NCBI GenBank assembly: GCA_914767715.1
Contig: OU612067.1
Span: 23,412,162 to 23,472,161 of the forward strand
DNA: 60,000 nt
Reading direction: 5' to 3'
DNA from: Membranipora membranacea
Taxonomy: Eukaryota; Bryozoa; Gymnolaemata; Cheilostomatida; Membraniporidae
The notes under the pieces are model-generated. The model saw only the letters and a program-made list of their open reading frames with translations. It did not search any database and was not told where the DNA came from. Shown here piece after piece: positions 20,585-35,500 of the stretch; position 1 is the stretch's first letter; every line of letters begins with the position of its first letter. Position numbers and translations under genes: made by a program.

Positions 20585-23500
20585 CTGCAAAACAAAGTAG
20601 TAGCTTGTAGAACTATTTTGAATATAATAATTCACTTTGATGAGCTCTGCTTATCTACGACTAACGCCTAGTTTGATACCAAGATATATTCCGGTGTGTC
20701 GTGCTAAGTTTGAATAACTTGCCTCTGTAACTTACCAATAACAACAAGAATCGAAAATGTCTTGTTTAGGCGCTATAAATAGTAAACATAGTCATACTGG
20801 AGAGGGGAATTGTCCACACCGCTGATTCGGATTGAATTTAACAGACGTGAGTGACCCAAACTAACCACCTGCTCATGTCATTCATAATATTGATTGGGAA
20901 AAAAATACCAAAGTTTATCACATATGATCGTCATCATCAGCAGTAAGCGGAGATGATAAGGTAGATCATGGGTTTTTTTGTTGTTGTTATGTCGTAACTT
21001 CCTCTAGCGTCAGAACTAATATCACATATCTTTAGGAAACAGTGAGTAAGTTATTTAGTTAGTTAGAGTCTACTCACAATTTCAAAGAGACTGAAGAGAT
21101 CTCTGTGACAGGCATGTTTAAGCAGTGTAGTGGCAAGGCATCGTATCAGCAGTGAACCAGTTACTTCATTTCTCATAGACATATAGGCTACAATCATATG
21201 CAAACACTGTGTAAATCTAGTTGTATACATTCAAGAGGGAATAAGATGGCAATCAATGCCGATGTTTTAAACGTTAAATAAACACTTTAATATATAAAAC
21301 ATGCCCTAAGATTATTCATTGTCGAATAATGTTCTATGTGGGATTAGTGCCGTTGATCTTGTCTGCGAGGAATAAGTACTACATTATAATGGCAAAAATG
21401 ATCTTAACTTCCTGACTCACATTCAAAGCTAGATTTGATCACCATTAGGTCCTCCGTATTGAGGTGGTCTATTTCTAGTGGTTGACTTTGATATGATGGT
21501 TGCTGTACTTCTGAGGCAGCTGCTTGTATTGGCTTGTATATCTTTGGCTTCCATTGATCTTCAGTAGTCGACTGTTTTCCGGCACCAGCCTTTCCGAGAT
21601 CTCTCTCAACTAATGAGCATTAAATTTAAATATTCTGATGTGTGATGAATAGATCAGTCAATTGCATCAAAACCCAATTGAACTTGGAGCTATGTTACCA
21701 AAAGTAATGGGAAAACAGCCCCGAGTTATATTACTTGCCACAAAAAACAACTTCAGGGTAGGCTCTTTCCGGGGAATTTTCATATGATATAATATAAATT
21801 AACTGGTAATTTGTCCCAATATGATATGGACCAGCATTAATTCAGCACCAGATATCATCGTTGAAATCTTGAGCAATTTTACATCCATACCTCCAGAGCA
21901 GGCTTGAACAACAATGACCTTGGGTTTGCCAGCCATGTTTGGAAAATTTGAAGAAGAGAGCTGGCTGTAAATGTCCTTTAGCTTGACGCCAACTTGATCT
22001 GAGGCCAGGATAACATCGTCTTCACATCCATGAGTCATCAGACAGAGAAAGAACATGCCAAAGTCCTTGTGGTCAGCACGTTTGGTCTCGTCTTGCACTG
22101 CTTTGAGCATTTCCTATAAATTGAAACGTTCTGGAGTCACTAGCAAGTAAGTTAAAAATTTGACAAATCTATTTACCTGAATCATATTTCATATCATTAA
22201 TCTTATTTCCGTGGCAGCAAGAAACCATATCAAAGTAGTTCGTTCCATTGCTTTTTCATCTTGTAAAACTTTACTCACCTCTGCAGTCACATCCTCAACA
22301 ACATCCGCCAGCTCAAAATCCAGTGACTTCAGCATGTACTTCAGATTCTTCACATCCATGTCTGATCCTTTTCGTCTCATCTGTAGAGCTCCTCTACCAT
22401 TAAAGTTCTCTATGTTGATTATTAGAGCTCTGCCCCTTCTACCTCTACTCATCTTATATATCTGTAAAACAAGGAGGGCAAGAGAGAGATAAGTAAAGAT
22501 AGTGCTTGATGTTGTACACCAGGGTCGTAGTTTAGCAACAATGGTATGGGATGTGGAAATCCTTGAGGGTGCGAAGTAAAGGGTATTGTAAGCTCTTAAG
22601 GCTCCAAGGCGTTTTAATGATATAAGTAGCATAGGGATGTCCCGAATAAGCTGATACTGACACGGAATATTAAATTATGGCATTTTAAGGCCACTCCATT
22701 CAGCATTCTAGGGGAGGCGGAGAGCCCCAGCCTCCGCTAGAACTACGGATCTGCACACTCTCAAAGTAACTGGGTTCTACACTAATAACAAATTGTGAAG
22801 TTCATTGAATACTTTTACCAGACTAGTTTTGTTGAACAGTTCCTTTATCTCTGATTTCTCTGTTGGAGCTGGGCGTGGTCTGATCTCATGTAGATGTGTG
22901 TCTTCTGTAGAAGGTGAGAGATAACCTCCACCATCCTCAGATATAGCACTGTCTGAGCGTCCTCTGGTCAAAGTTACCTGCTCTGGTTCATTGTACTCCG
23001 TTGCTGAAACACAGCTTACCTCAGCTTGAGGCTGCAAATCTTCATTCTCTTCTTCACCTGGAAATCAAAATAATTGGACACGTACTGACTTGTTCTAGAA
23101 GAGTGGAAAATTCAGTCTATAAATCTCAGCCATTCCACAGTTAATATCGGAGTATGTGCCTAATCATTCAAGTCATATAAGAAAGTGATGTTGACAATTG
23201 CAACGCTTATTGAGGTAAACTCACTAGAGCTGTCCGGCACTAAATTAGTTGAGACATATTCCTCAAGCTGTGATATTCCTGTTTCAGTGATGCTAAAACC
23301 TTTAAAAAATAGCAAAAAAAATACACAATGATACAATATTATGGATGTAAAAAAGTGGATTGCGAATTGTAAAACATTCATGTGCTATTTTATAGTAACA
23401 TTGTCTTTTAGAAGTATATCAATTCACTCACAGGGAAATCCGAAGGGTTTTGGGACAACAGATCCAGCCACTTTATCACATCGGCTTGTCTCGTCTCCAG

Positions 23501-26500
23501 TGTAGGCTGTGAGGCGAGAATTGAGGCGCTCATAGCTGTAGTGTGATTGGTTAACTTTCTTGAACCAATTGGGATTGACCAGAGTTGTTGGTAACTTTTG
23601 TTGAGTCAGCAGACAGTGAGAGCAGTAGAAGACATGTTCATAACGGACTCCTTTCCACACAGATTCTAGTTCAGATGTGAGCTGCTTCGTTGTATCTAAC
23701 AGGCTCTTCCATGCATCGCAGATTCTCTTAGCTGGTGTAAGAACTATCAGTGACACCTGTTTCTTGTTCTGGTCATGTAACAGATATCTCATTATTCCGT
23801 TATCTTCTTGTACTTGAGCACCGTTGCTACCAGCTTCCACTGTATTGACTGGATTGATGTGTATGTCTAGAAACCCTGCAGTAATCAGGTGGAAGATGTG
23901 CCCGGGTACCGACATACCGTTGAGATACAGATCGATTTTCAGTGGAAATAGCTTTGGGCTAGGTTTAGCTGCAGATATGATTTGACTGCTGAAATAAGGA
24001 ATGATAAACTTCATGCTGTCATCTTCTCTCCCTATGGGCCCGCAAATCAGGTGGAATGTTTTCAGAAGTGTTACGCCCACCTCAGCTGGCAGCTCTGATT
24101 CAGATTTGAGCAGATTGTGAAGCAGGGCAGCATCGATGACCCCTGTTGCTTTGAAATCCACCACCATTTTCACATACTCTCGTTTGTCAACATCTCTGTC
24201 ATGGAATCGGTAGGGCACAAAGACCTCAATACGATCATCCCATGTTTGGTCAATCCGATGATCATACAGTGTCCCTATGAGAGAGACAAGAACATCAGGT
24301 CGGTGGAATATATATTCACACAGCTTGTCATTGTTTTGATACCACATTATTCTTCCTATTTCATGAATGTATTGTAAGATATATCGTTTTCTGCTCTTAC
24401 GGAAACCTTTCACAATGTCAGTAACCTTAATGAAAGGCCTGTCTGTCTGCACGGTAAGATCCATGAGTGTCTTATACCAGCTACCTGGTATCTCCGTCAT
24501 AAGATGAGAACCGACTTCGCTAAGGGCCTTCTTAAGAGAATAAATAACAGTTTCAGTTGAAGTAGCAGATAACTCCAATACAATATTGATGAGGGACTTA
24601 GATTTGTCACTGAAACTTGTCATAGAAAAGAACGGGCTTGTAGGGGAACCAGCGCTCTCTTCTGCCTCAATTATCTGGAGGCGCAGTTTTTCTGCTGTTG
24701 CGATAAGCTGCTGCTTTCTGATATTAAGCTGCTCTTCAGTAAGCTTATCAGTATGCGTGAGAACTAGCACTGGTTGACCAAGGTTAGGACGTGCTAAGTA
24801 GACGTGAGATATCCATCTCATACAAAGATCTTGTGTTGCAGCATCCTCTCCTTTATCAGTCACCAAACGGTCAAACTCTGCTATATCTATGACAAGAAGC
24901 GGGACAGACTGAGTTTTAAATGTTAATTGGTGGGCAAAGTGATATACTTTATGCCCACCAAAGTCAATGAAAACCAGTGTAGATTTGTCATCCACTTCCG
25001 CTTCACAGATATTGAATACTCGAGTTGCTTCATCCAGCTTGGAGTCTGTAGCAGATCGTTTTGTCAGCACCCGCTGGTTTTCCTGAACACTTCTAACCAG
25101 GCTTGTTTTTCCAGCTCCACTTTTGCCGAACACAGTTACTGGGATAAGTTTTACGTTGCTTTCTCGCTTGAACTTTAGATCATCTAGATACTTCTGTAGA
25201 GCTTTTCTACCCTGTTTAATGACGGCGTAGGGAGGAGATAAAAGTGCCTTGCAGCTTTTACAGTTGAAGCGTGTCAGTGTTTTGTTATTGAGGAGGCTCT
25301 CAGGTATTGAGGTGAGTTCTGTGTTGTGGCTTACATCCAGATACGTTAACTGTTTGAGGTTCCCAAGGCTGTAAAAAATAACCATCTTTGTTAGTTGTGG
25401 TATGAATTTTGCTTGTTTTGAGAATATTAATGATAAATTGTTAACTATTGTTGATTTAGCAATGGAAGTCTGTCTGTGTTTTATGGTTTAGAGGTGAGTT
25501 GCTTGTTGGATCTTATATCCAGTGATTGTTAACTGTTCAAGCTTCCCAAGGCTGCCATAATCACCATATTTATAAGCTATGCTTTGTCTTTCGCTTGATC
25601 GGAGAATATTAATTATTATTGTTGACCAAGCCTATAAACCTTTGGTCTAGAAGAATTGCAATAATGAAGAAAATCTTGGACAGATAATTGGCTGGATTGA
25701 ATTTTGAATGCTTGGTTATATTCTTTGTGTATTGGGACAGGATCTCTTCAACGACTATTTGAGGAAATAACATTTATTATGTTTATTATGTCTATTTCTT
25801 TCACTAAGACACAAAAATAGTGAAACAATATGGAAAGCAAAATACTGCATTGATGCGGAATAGGTTAGCCTGCTCGTATTTAATAGGACAGATATTTGTT
25901 TTAGCATTTATTTTGATGATGAAAGTGTTTTGATTATCGATGCTCATGATCAATTTTCGGGGGATTGCTATTTGATATTTGTTGTCAGGCTGCTACTTTG
26001 ATAAATTTCAGGTCATCGAAAATCCTTAATTCTCGGCCACTTGCATCTAATGAGAAAATATTATTGCATCCAGACAAGACAAATGACTGATAAAACGAAT
26101 GATTTTATCTGATAACATAAGTCTGTCTATATTTTTGTAGTTAACCATGGAAGGGATAATACGTGCTTTTTGAGCTCTTTCTCCCTAACCCGTCTTTTGT
26201 TGATAACTTAAAAAACTTTAATTGCTGAATCACAATGGAGCAGTCATTCACTAAGATCCCATTCGATTTTCCACTTTGAATTAAGTTGACCACTCTCAAT
26301 TCAAATGGATTCCTACTACACTCACGATCATAACACTTGCCTGCCCGCCTGGTCGGGCCTCCTGGTTTTTTTATTTTTTTTCATGTGTGTTTATTGCTAA
26401 AGATAAAATTGATAATATATTTAGACAAAGTGAAATTGAGTGAGAGAAAGGCATAAGATTGAATCATAAAACGTAAATAATTGCAATATAAATATGTAGA

Positions 26501-29500
26501 AAGTAAAGGAACAGTCTGATAGCCTGCGGCTAGAGTGTAGACCGCCCAACTGTAAATAACGAAGGTCAAATACAAGACACACCGGCAAGGACGCATAGGA
26601 TGAGTGCCCCCACCAGCTGCAGTCACCACTGCCCCCACAGATAGGAAGCTAGGCTCACGGGCACACAAGTCTGAGAGCCTATCTCCACTCCCTTTAGGCA
26701 CTTGCTGTACAGTGACACACCTGTGCATAACAAGGACCTCCCACCCCGATTGTTGCTGTTTTTTTTATTACTTGAACTAATTGTTTTCTGTGTTGTAAAA
26801 AGTTTTGCATTTTAGATTCATCAGGAACTCAGTTGAGTGTGTTTTTAAAAGGAGTTTTAAAGTAAAATATTCAAGTAGCATTTGGATAATTCCCAAAGTT
26901 TAAAAAAAATTATGTTACATGTTCTCTGGGTTTTTTGTTCAGAATAACACGTACACACACTTTTTGAAGAATAAACACAATGTCCACCTCTACAATGCTC
27001 TGCTAAAATATAACCTTGAACCTCATGCACTCAATTTCCGAATACAAACCTAAGCAACAAATATACCTATTGATCTTTGGATATTTGAAACTAAGCGAAG
27101 GGGTCTGTAGCTGGTGTATGTGTAAATCTCAGTTGCAAACAGGTAGAAGTAATTTATTAATTGATCAACTAAACACTAAACACCTTGAATGCGGCCATTC
27201 AACTGACCTACTAATACCAATTTGAGTTAGTACAATTAGATTCATGGTTTTTAAAGACAGGCAAATTCATGAAAATTACCACATGGGAATATGAATGAAT
27301 GTGAGTGTCTACAAATATGAGTATAATCATCCTGTCTGAGAAACTAGTCAAGTTTTGCGGATCAAAATCTAGTTTCCCTCAGTCACCTTACATTATACTC
27401 TATTACGCATCACCACAACAACTTATTACTGGAAAATCCATATCATAATAACAATAAAGGATTTTATAAAGCTATACACACTGCTTATTTGGCGCACGAG
27501 TGGACCTACGGGCGTATGCTTAAGGTTAGCCTTGACTGCGTTGGTTAGATCTTTATGTTCCCTGGCCCAATATCCCCCCCATCATGTCACATAGACGTAC
27601 TACAGCAAACTCACGAGGAGCAACAACAAGCTTGCCAACACCCCCACCCCAAACCCAGCATCAAATCCTCACTGCCATGCAGACCGAGATGGAAAAGTGC
27701 CTTAACTTCTATGGTGACAAGATCATGTCATTGGAAACAGAACTTGCGCCATTAAAACGGAGAAGATGAAGGAAACGGAGGCAAGTGCGGTGAAGGTAAA
27801 ACAGGACGACGAGGTGGGGCAGCAAGTGAATAAGTTTCAACAAGATCGTAACCTGAAACAATTGAGGATAACGGGAATACCCTTTACAACTGCTGAAAAC
27901 CTGACACTACTCATGGAGAAGCTGGCTGAACCTCCTCCATATTCATTCGATTGAAATCGCTAGCTATAAGGGATGAATTCAATGACGGACTTAAGCGGAT
28001 TGATCACCACAGCATCACGACTGACAGCCTGGGTATGTCAACCAAATCCAAAATATTCATTAATGAGTATTTAAACCCGGATGAGCAAAAACTCTTCTAC
28101 CTAGCAAGACAGAAACGCGCTGGACTGTATTACAAGTATACATGGACCTACCAAAATCAAGTATTCATGCGTTAAGGAGAAGTCGTCTGACCTCATAAGA
28201 ATTGTTGATGAAACAACGCTAGACAAACTGAATTAAAAATGATACCATAAACTTAATTTTATATTTTTTCAGTCTCTCTTTTTATAACCATAACCAAATG
28301 GCCAGTGTACCTGAACTAGAAGAATAATTTTTTGTAGAGCATTTTGCTAATATTTTACCACGTGAAGTAAATGAAAAGCCAGAAATCAGTACCAGACCAT
28401 ATCAGTACTTCATTTAAACATACGTTGCCTAAGTGGGACAGTTTGAATTGTTTCTAGCATCCCTGAATACAAAGTTTTCCTGCATCGTTTTATCAGAGAC
28501 ATGGTTCGCATGTGATACATTTTTATAATTTGCATGGTTATAATTTGTTTATCAATTCCAGATCCAACCGAAGTGGAGGTGGCATTGCTATTTATGTGAA
28601 TCAGATGTTTGAGGCTAGTGTGACGGACATCTCTTTGGCTGGTTGCGAGGCACTGCGCGTGCGGATTGGTGAGTCTGGGCGGGATGTGTGCACTGTGCTC
28701 GCTGTCTACCGGGTGCCCTCGGGCTCTTCGGCGGCTTTTCTTGGGGATTTAGTTCTGGTTTTGCCCACTGTCCCCTTGAACTCACTTGTTGTTGGTGACA
28801 TCAATATTGATTTAAATCCAGAAAATTATTTGGACTTAGCTTCAGAAAACTAGAGCGAGTTGATTCAAAGCCAATGTTTTTATAACCTTATTCAATCCCA
28901 ACAAGAATTGGCGGAACCAAAATAAGTATCTTAGATCACATTATTGTTAAAAATTCAAGTCGTGCACTCTAGATTTTGATATTTCAGATCATAAGCCGGT
29001 GTGTGCATACTTTGTTTACAAAAAGCACAGCCGTAATTTTAACAAAAATCCCTCACCAATGAACATAACTAAAACAAATTATGTGTTATTACAAGAAATT
29101 ATACAGCAACAAAATTGGTCCCCCATTACAGAAATATCTGACACAAACACAGCTTTTAAACTTTTCATTGAAAAACTAAGCTTATGTGTTGATGATGCAA
29201 GCAACAAAATTAGTGCCAGAAAGAATCAACGTTCTACTTTCAAGAAACCTTGGATGACTAAGCAATTATTATCATTTGTTGGTACTAATCTGGCAGAAAA
29301 TCTTCAACCACTGCAACCACATTTACAAAATATTTTCCTAAAATTGATAATGCTTTTGCAGCTGAATTTTCTTTCACTGAAATCGAGACCGCTGCTACTC
29401 TTAATATAATTGATAGCTTCTCCAATAAGAAAGCTAAAGGACCTGATAGAACACCAATGCAAGCTTTAAAAGATAATAAATTAACCCTGGCACTACTTTT

Positions 29501-32500
29501 ATCATACTTAGCCGACCTGATGATAAAACCCTCGATTTTCCCAGACTGCTTAAAAATTGCTCGTGTCAAACCACTTTTTAAAAAGTGTGATAAAACTAGA
29601 TGTAATAGTTTCAGACCCATTTCAATTTTAATTTCGACATCGAAAGTTTTAGAAAAACTCCCTTCAATGCAAATCAGAGAGTATCTGGAGTGCAAAACTT
29701 TACTCACAAATTACCAATTTGGCTTTAGATCAAAGCGCAGTACAACTGACGCAATTAATATTATAAAACGGAGGCAAGTGCGGTGAAGGTAAAACAGGAC
29801 GACAGGACAAGGCTAGTGTGACGGATATCTCTTTGGCTGATTGCGAGGCACTGCGCATGCGGATTGGTGAGTCTGGGCGGGATGTTTGCACTGTGCTCGC
29901 TGTCTTCCGGGTGCCCTCGGGCTCTTCGGCGGCTTTTCTTGGGGATTTAGTTCTGGTTTTGCCCACTCTCCCCTCGAACTCACTTGTTGTTGGTGACATC
30001 AATATTGATTTAAATCCGGAAAATTATTTGGACCCAGCTTCAGAAAACTATAGCGAGTTGATGCAAAGCCAATGTTTTTATAATCTTATTCAATCCCCAA
30101 CAAGAATTGGCGAAACCAAAATAAGTATTTTAGATCACATTATTGTTAAAAATTCAAATCGGCACATAAAGTCGTACATTCTAGATTTTGACATTTCAGA
30201 TCATAAGCCGGTGTGTGAATCCTTTGTTTACAAAAAAGCACAGCCATAATTTTAACGAAAATCCCTCACCAATGAACATGACTAAAACAAATTATGTGTT
30301 ATTACAAGAAACTATACAGCAACAAAATTGGTCCCCCATTTCAGAAATATCTGACACCAACACGCTTTTCAACTTTTCATTGAAAAACTAGTGCCAGAAA
30401 GCATCAACGTTCTACTTTCAAAAAACCTTGGATGACTATGCAATTATTTGCATTTACAAAAGAACGTACTAAGCTTCACAAAATGAGCAAATTACAACCG
30501 GTCAATGATAAATTACAATTGCGGTATAGGAAATTCAGAAATCACGTAACAAACTGCGTAAACATGGCAAGGAAAGAGCATTACAAAGCTCAGTATGATA
30601 AGCGTTGTTGGAATATCAATGAAAAATGGAGATTTGTCATGAGTTTTATTAAAAAAGATACCGATGGTTCACATGAGAAAATTCATCTCGGACATGATGG
30701 TGATCAGAGCATTTCAGTAGCTAAGAAATTTAATGATTTCTTTATCAATGTTCGTACTAATCTGGCAGAAAATCATCCAACCACTGCAACCAAATTTACA
30801 AAATATTTTCCTAAAATTGATAATGCTTTTGCAGCTGAATTTTCTTTCACTGGAATTGAGGCCTGATGACTACCAATGCAAGCTTTTAAAGATGATAAAT
30901 TAACCCTGGCACCACTCTTAACATACTTAGCCGACCTGATGATAAAAACCTCAATTTTCCCAGACTGCTTAAAAATTGCTCGTGTCAAACCACTTTTAAA
31001 AAAGGAGATAAAACTAGAGGTAATAGTTACAGACCCATTTTAATTTTAAATTCGACATCAAAAGTTTTAGAAAAGCTCCTTTCAATGCAAATCAGAGAGT
31101 ATCTGGAGTGCAGAGATTTACTCACTAATTACCAATTTGGCTTACAACTGACGCAAATAATATTATAATGGAACAACCTTACAACAATTTTAATGATAGA
31201 GGCATCACCCAGGGTGTGCTTTTAGATTTTTCAAAAGCTTTTGATGCAATAAATCAGGGCATTCTCATCAGTAAACTGAAATTTTTTTTGATTTTCCTCT
31301 CCCTCTTGTCGACTTTTAGAAAATTATCTTTTAAACAGAAAACAATTTGTATTGGTTAACGATGTTGAGTCAGGGTTATTGCAAGTCAAGATTGGTGTTC
31401 CCCAGGGTTCGGTTCTCAGGCCACTTTTATTTTTAATTTATATTAATGACCTTTTAAATGCAGCACCTGATCTAAATTATATACTTTTTGCTGATGATAC
31501 AAACATTTTTAATACTGAACCTGAAGTTATGAAAAGAACTTTACCTTTGATTAATGAATGGTGTATCACCAACCGTCTTGTTATTAACTATGAGAAAACC
31601 TTTCGAGTCCTTTTTAAAGCCCCAAACAAATTTTTAACCCTGAGGAATTCAAGCTCGAATTCGGGAACTCTATTTTAAAAGAAAAAGGAACCAACAAATT
31701 TTTAGGACTTGAGTTAAACTCCAACCCAACTTTCCATGAGCATTTTAAAAGCCTTAAAAAGAAATTAAATTTAACTCTGATGATGATGTGAGCACTACGT
31801 CCAGCTATGGAGCTATGGAGTTAAACCGACTATCAAAGTGATTGCCAGAAGCTGCTGAATCTATTGCAATTTTCAAACTTAAATTCCGATTGAAGCCAGT
31901 TGAGTTATCAACATTTAACCCTAGCTGGGAACGATAAATCAATGATAGCTATGAGTAAAAATCACTGTTTCTACACCCTCCAGTGACGTCGCGTCACCAT
32001 AATTAAGTGCCTCACTTCAGCTATATACAGTGTCCTGTCTAGGTTTATTATTAAGTCTATGGTCTGACCATACTGATTCACAATACTACCAATACGTTCT
32101 CATGTCTAAATTAAAATATGTTGGGAGTTATCCTATCATATAAATATAGAAGATAACTGCCTTTTGCGATATGTATACGTATGTATAAGGTTAATTTGAC
32201 AAACAAAGATTGCCTCACTGAGAGAACCCTTGTAATTTGATTGTTGGTATAATATACATAAAATACAGATTCAGTTCAGAACAAGATCCTCTGTTAGCTA
32301 TCTGCACCTGTCAGGTATAATTCTTTGTCAAGAGGTGTTCGATATTCTGCTATAAGACTTTGTAGCAGAAACTGACAAATATTGAGTCGTTTTGTTAATA
32401 GTGTTTGATGTGTCTCGTAGAAAGTATATTAATCTATTTAGTTGTTCTTTAAGTTGTGACCAGCAGCTCAAATCACCGGAGTGATTATCCATGGTTTTTG

Positions 32501-35500
32501 TCTGATGAGAACACATTCTGACATTTAAATCCTAGAATAGAACTAGGACTGTAACGAAACTATTAAGCGATTAATTGACACCCTCTTATCAACATTTATT
32601 AACCAGACCTGAATCCTAAGCTACTGTAAAGTTGCCAGCAACAGCCCATAATAATAATCATGATAATATATTTTGTTACAAATAAACAGAGAGAAGACGA
32701 TACGGATACAGTTTATGATGAGTGATGGTAAGATAGACGATATGACTCACCTTTCTGGTAGAGTTCTCAAGTCACACCAAGACACATCTATCTTCTTAAG
32801 TGACCTCATCCCTCCTAATCCTTCAGGTAATGTCTGTAGGTTCGCATTAGAGGATAAGTATAACTCCTCCAGTTCGGTCAGTGAGCAGATGCTGAGGGAA
32901 CAAAAATTTCATTCAATAATTATATATAGTTCTCCGACTTAGATTTTATTACTGCCACTGGCTGAGGAGAAAATTAAGAACAATGGTAATCACAGGATTT
33001 CTAATGTTTGGTAAAATAATTCTATAGCAATTTATATCCAATTTTGCGTACCAGTACCACTAACAAAAAGAAGGTTGAGACTTTAGACAAGCTTAATTAC
33101 CAAGTTAGAGGGCCTGTTACAAATGCGAGGCATCTTCTCTAGCAAAAGAGACAAGCAGCAAAAGAGACGAGAGGTAGTAGCACCTTAAAGGGGCACTTAT
33201 TAGCCTGCAGGCTCTCAGTACAAATAAACCTAACTAAACCAACAATACACCAGTGGCCAGTAAGCAATACAATCCTGGTGTTTTAAAAAATAATACTACC
33301 AACACATTCTAAATCATAAAATTAAATATGTTGGGAGTTATCCTGCCTTATAATTATAGAAGATAACTGCCTTTTGCCATGTGTATCAAAGGCTAATTTG
33401 ACAATTAAAAAGGTTCTGAGAGAACCCATGTATTTCTATTATTAATGAAAGAAATATAAAGTACAGATTCAGTTCAGTACATGATACCCTGTTATCTATC
33501 TGCACCTGACATTATTTCATCTGTGTAAATTACACCAGCTGGCTCTTTTATCAGTGATAGATGAGATATCATGTAAAAGTACAGAAATGTGACAGGGACT
33601 ACTGATAACTAGCATTCTGATATGGCAGTTATGGCTTTAGAATGTCATAATTCTGACGACAGCTTCATGTGGCGATTCCCAACTAAAATAAGGGTTGGTT
33701 TTTCAGTGTAAATAGTCATTAAACCAAATCATCTTATACGAATTTGCTGAAATCATTTTTAAAGCACTGTCCCAAAATTTGTTAAAAGTTTTGTATATTA
33801 TGTGTTATATAATACCCAAGTGCAATGTATAAATACCATAATATTTTGACATTATTTTTGATGATCACAAAAAGAAAGATGGAATGTTCACCCTCCTTGC
33901 AAACAACTGAATATACTGACGGGAATCCCAAGATATCAAAGGCTAATTTGACAATTAAAAAGATTCTGAGAGAACCCATGTACTTCTATTATTAATGAAA
34001 GATATATAAAGTACAGATTCAGTTCAGTACAAGATACTCTGTTAGCTATCTGCACCTGTCAGGTATAATTCTTTGTCAAGAGGTGTTCGATATTCTGCTA
34101 TAAGACTTTGTAGCAGAAACTGACAAATATTGAGTCGTTTTGTTAATAGTGTTTGATGTGTCTCGTAGAAAGTATATTAACAAGAAAATATTAATCTATC
34201 TAGCAGCTCAAATCACCGGAGTGATTATCCAGGGTTTTTGTCTGATGGGAACACATTCTGACATTTCTGACATTTAAATCCTAGTATAGCGAGTTGATTC
34301 AAAGCCAATGTTTTTATAATCTTATTCAATCCCCAACAAGAATTGGCGAAACCAAAATAAGTATTTTAGATCACATTATTGTTAAAAATTCAAATCGGCA
34401 CATAAAGTCGTGCACTCTAGATTTTGACATTTCAGATTATAAGCCGGTGTGTGTGCATTCTTTGTTTACAAAAAGCACAGCCATAATTTTAACAAAAATC
34501 CCTCACAAATGAACATAACTAAAACAAATTATGTGTTATTACAAGAAATTATACAGCAACAAAATTGGTCCCCCATTACAGAAATATCTGACACCAACAC
34601 AGCTTTTAAACTTTTCATTACAAAACTAAGCTCATGTGTTGATGATGCAAGCAACAAAATTAGTAGCAGAAAGCATCAACGATCTACATTCAAGAAACCT
34701 TGGATGACGAAGCAATTATTTACACTTACAAAAGAACGTACTAAGCTTCACAAAATGAGAAAATTACAACCATTCAATGGGTGAATTACAAATGCCGTAA
34801 CTGCGTAAAGATGGCAAAGAAAGAGTTTTACAAAGCTCAGTATGATAATTGTTGTGGGAATACCAATGAAAAATGGAGATTTGTCATGAGTTTTATTAAA
34901 ATAGATACCGATGGTTCACATGAGAAAATTCATCTCGGACATGATGATGATCAGAGCATTTCCGTAGCTGATAAATTTAATGATTTCTTTATCAATGTTC
35001 GTACTAATCTGGCAGAAAATCATCCAACCACTGCAACCAAATTTACAAAATATTTTCCTAAAATTGATAATGCTTTTGCAGCTGTAATTTCTTTCACTGA
35101 AATTGAGACCGCTGCTACTCTTAAAATAGTTGATAGCTTCTCCAATAAGAAAGCTACAGGACCTGATAGAATACCAATGCAAGCTTCAAAAAGATAATAA
35201 ATTAATCCTGGCACCACTTTTAACATACTTAGCCGACCTGATGATAAAAACCTCGATTTTCCCAGACTGCTTAAAATTTGCTTGTGTGAAGCCACTTTTT
35301 AAAAAGGGAGATAAAACTAGATGTAATAGTTACAGACCCATTTCAATTTTAATTTTGACAACGAAAGTTTAAAAAAAACTCCTTTCCATGCAATTCAGAG
35401 AGTATCTGGAGTGCAAAAATTTACTTTTAGAAAATTATCTTTTAAACAGAAACAATTTGTCTTGGTTAACGATGTTGAGTCAGGGTTATTGCCAGTCAAG

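Noticed and set aside
23160-23381. A reading frame with a hydrophobic N-terminus upstream of the 75-base exon
   Set aside because: The hydrophobic part is an AT-rich intron ending in a good acceptor; the frame also runs past a good donor at 23224 to a stop.
24117-25178. Plus-strand open frames opposite the Roc-COR exon
   Set aside because: Shadows of the long minus-strand frame; no domain or splice support.
32673-32942. Plus-strand open frame (also at 40899, 54825 and 59182) as a gene family
   Set aside because: It is the antisense shadow of the minus-strand LRR cassettes, which have splice sites and LRR motifs.
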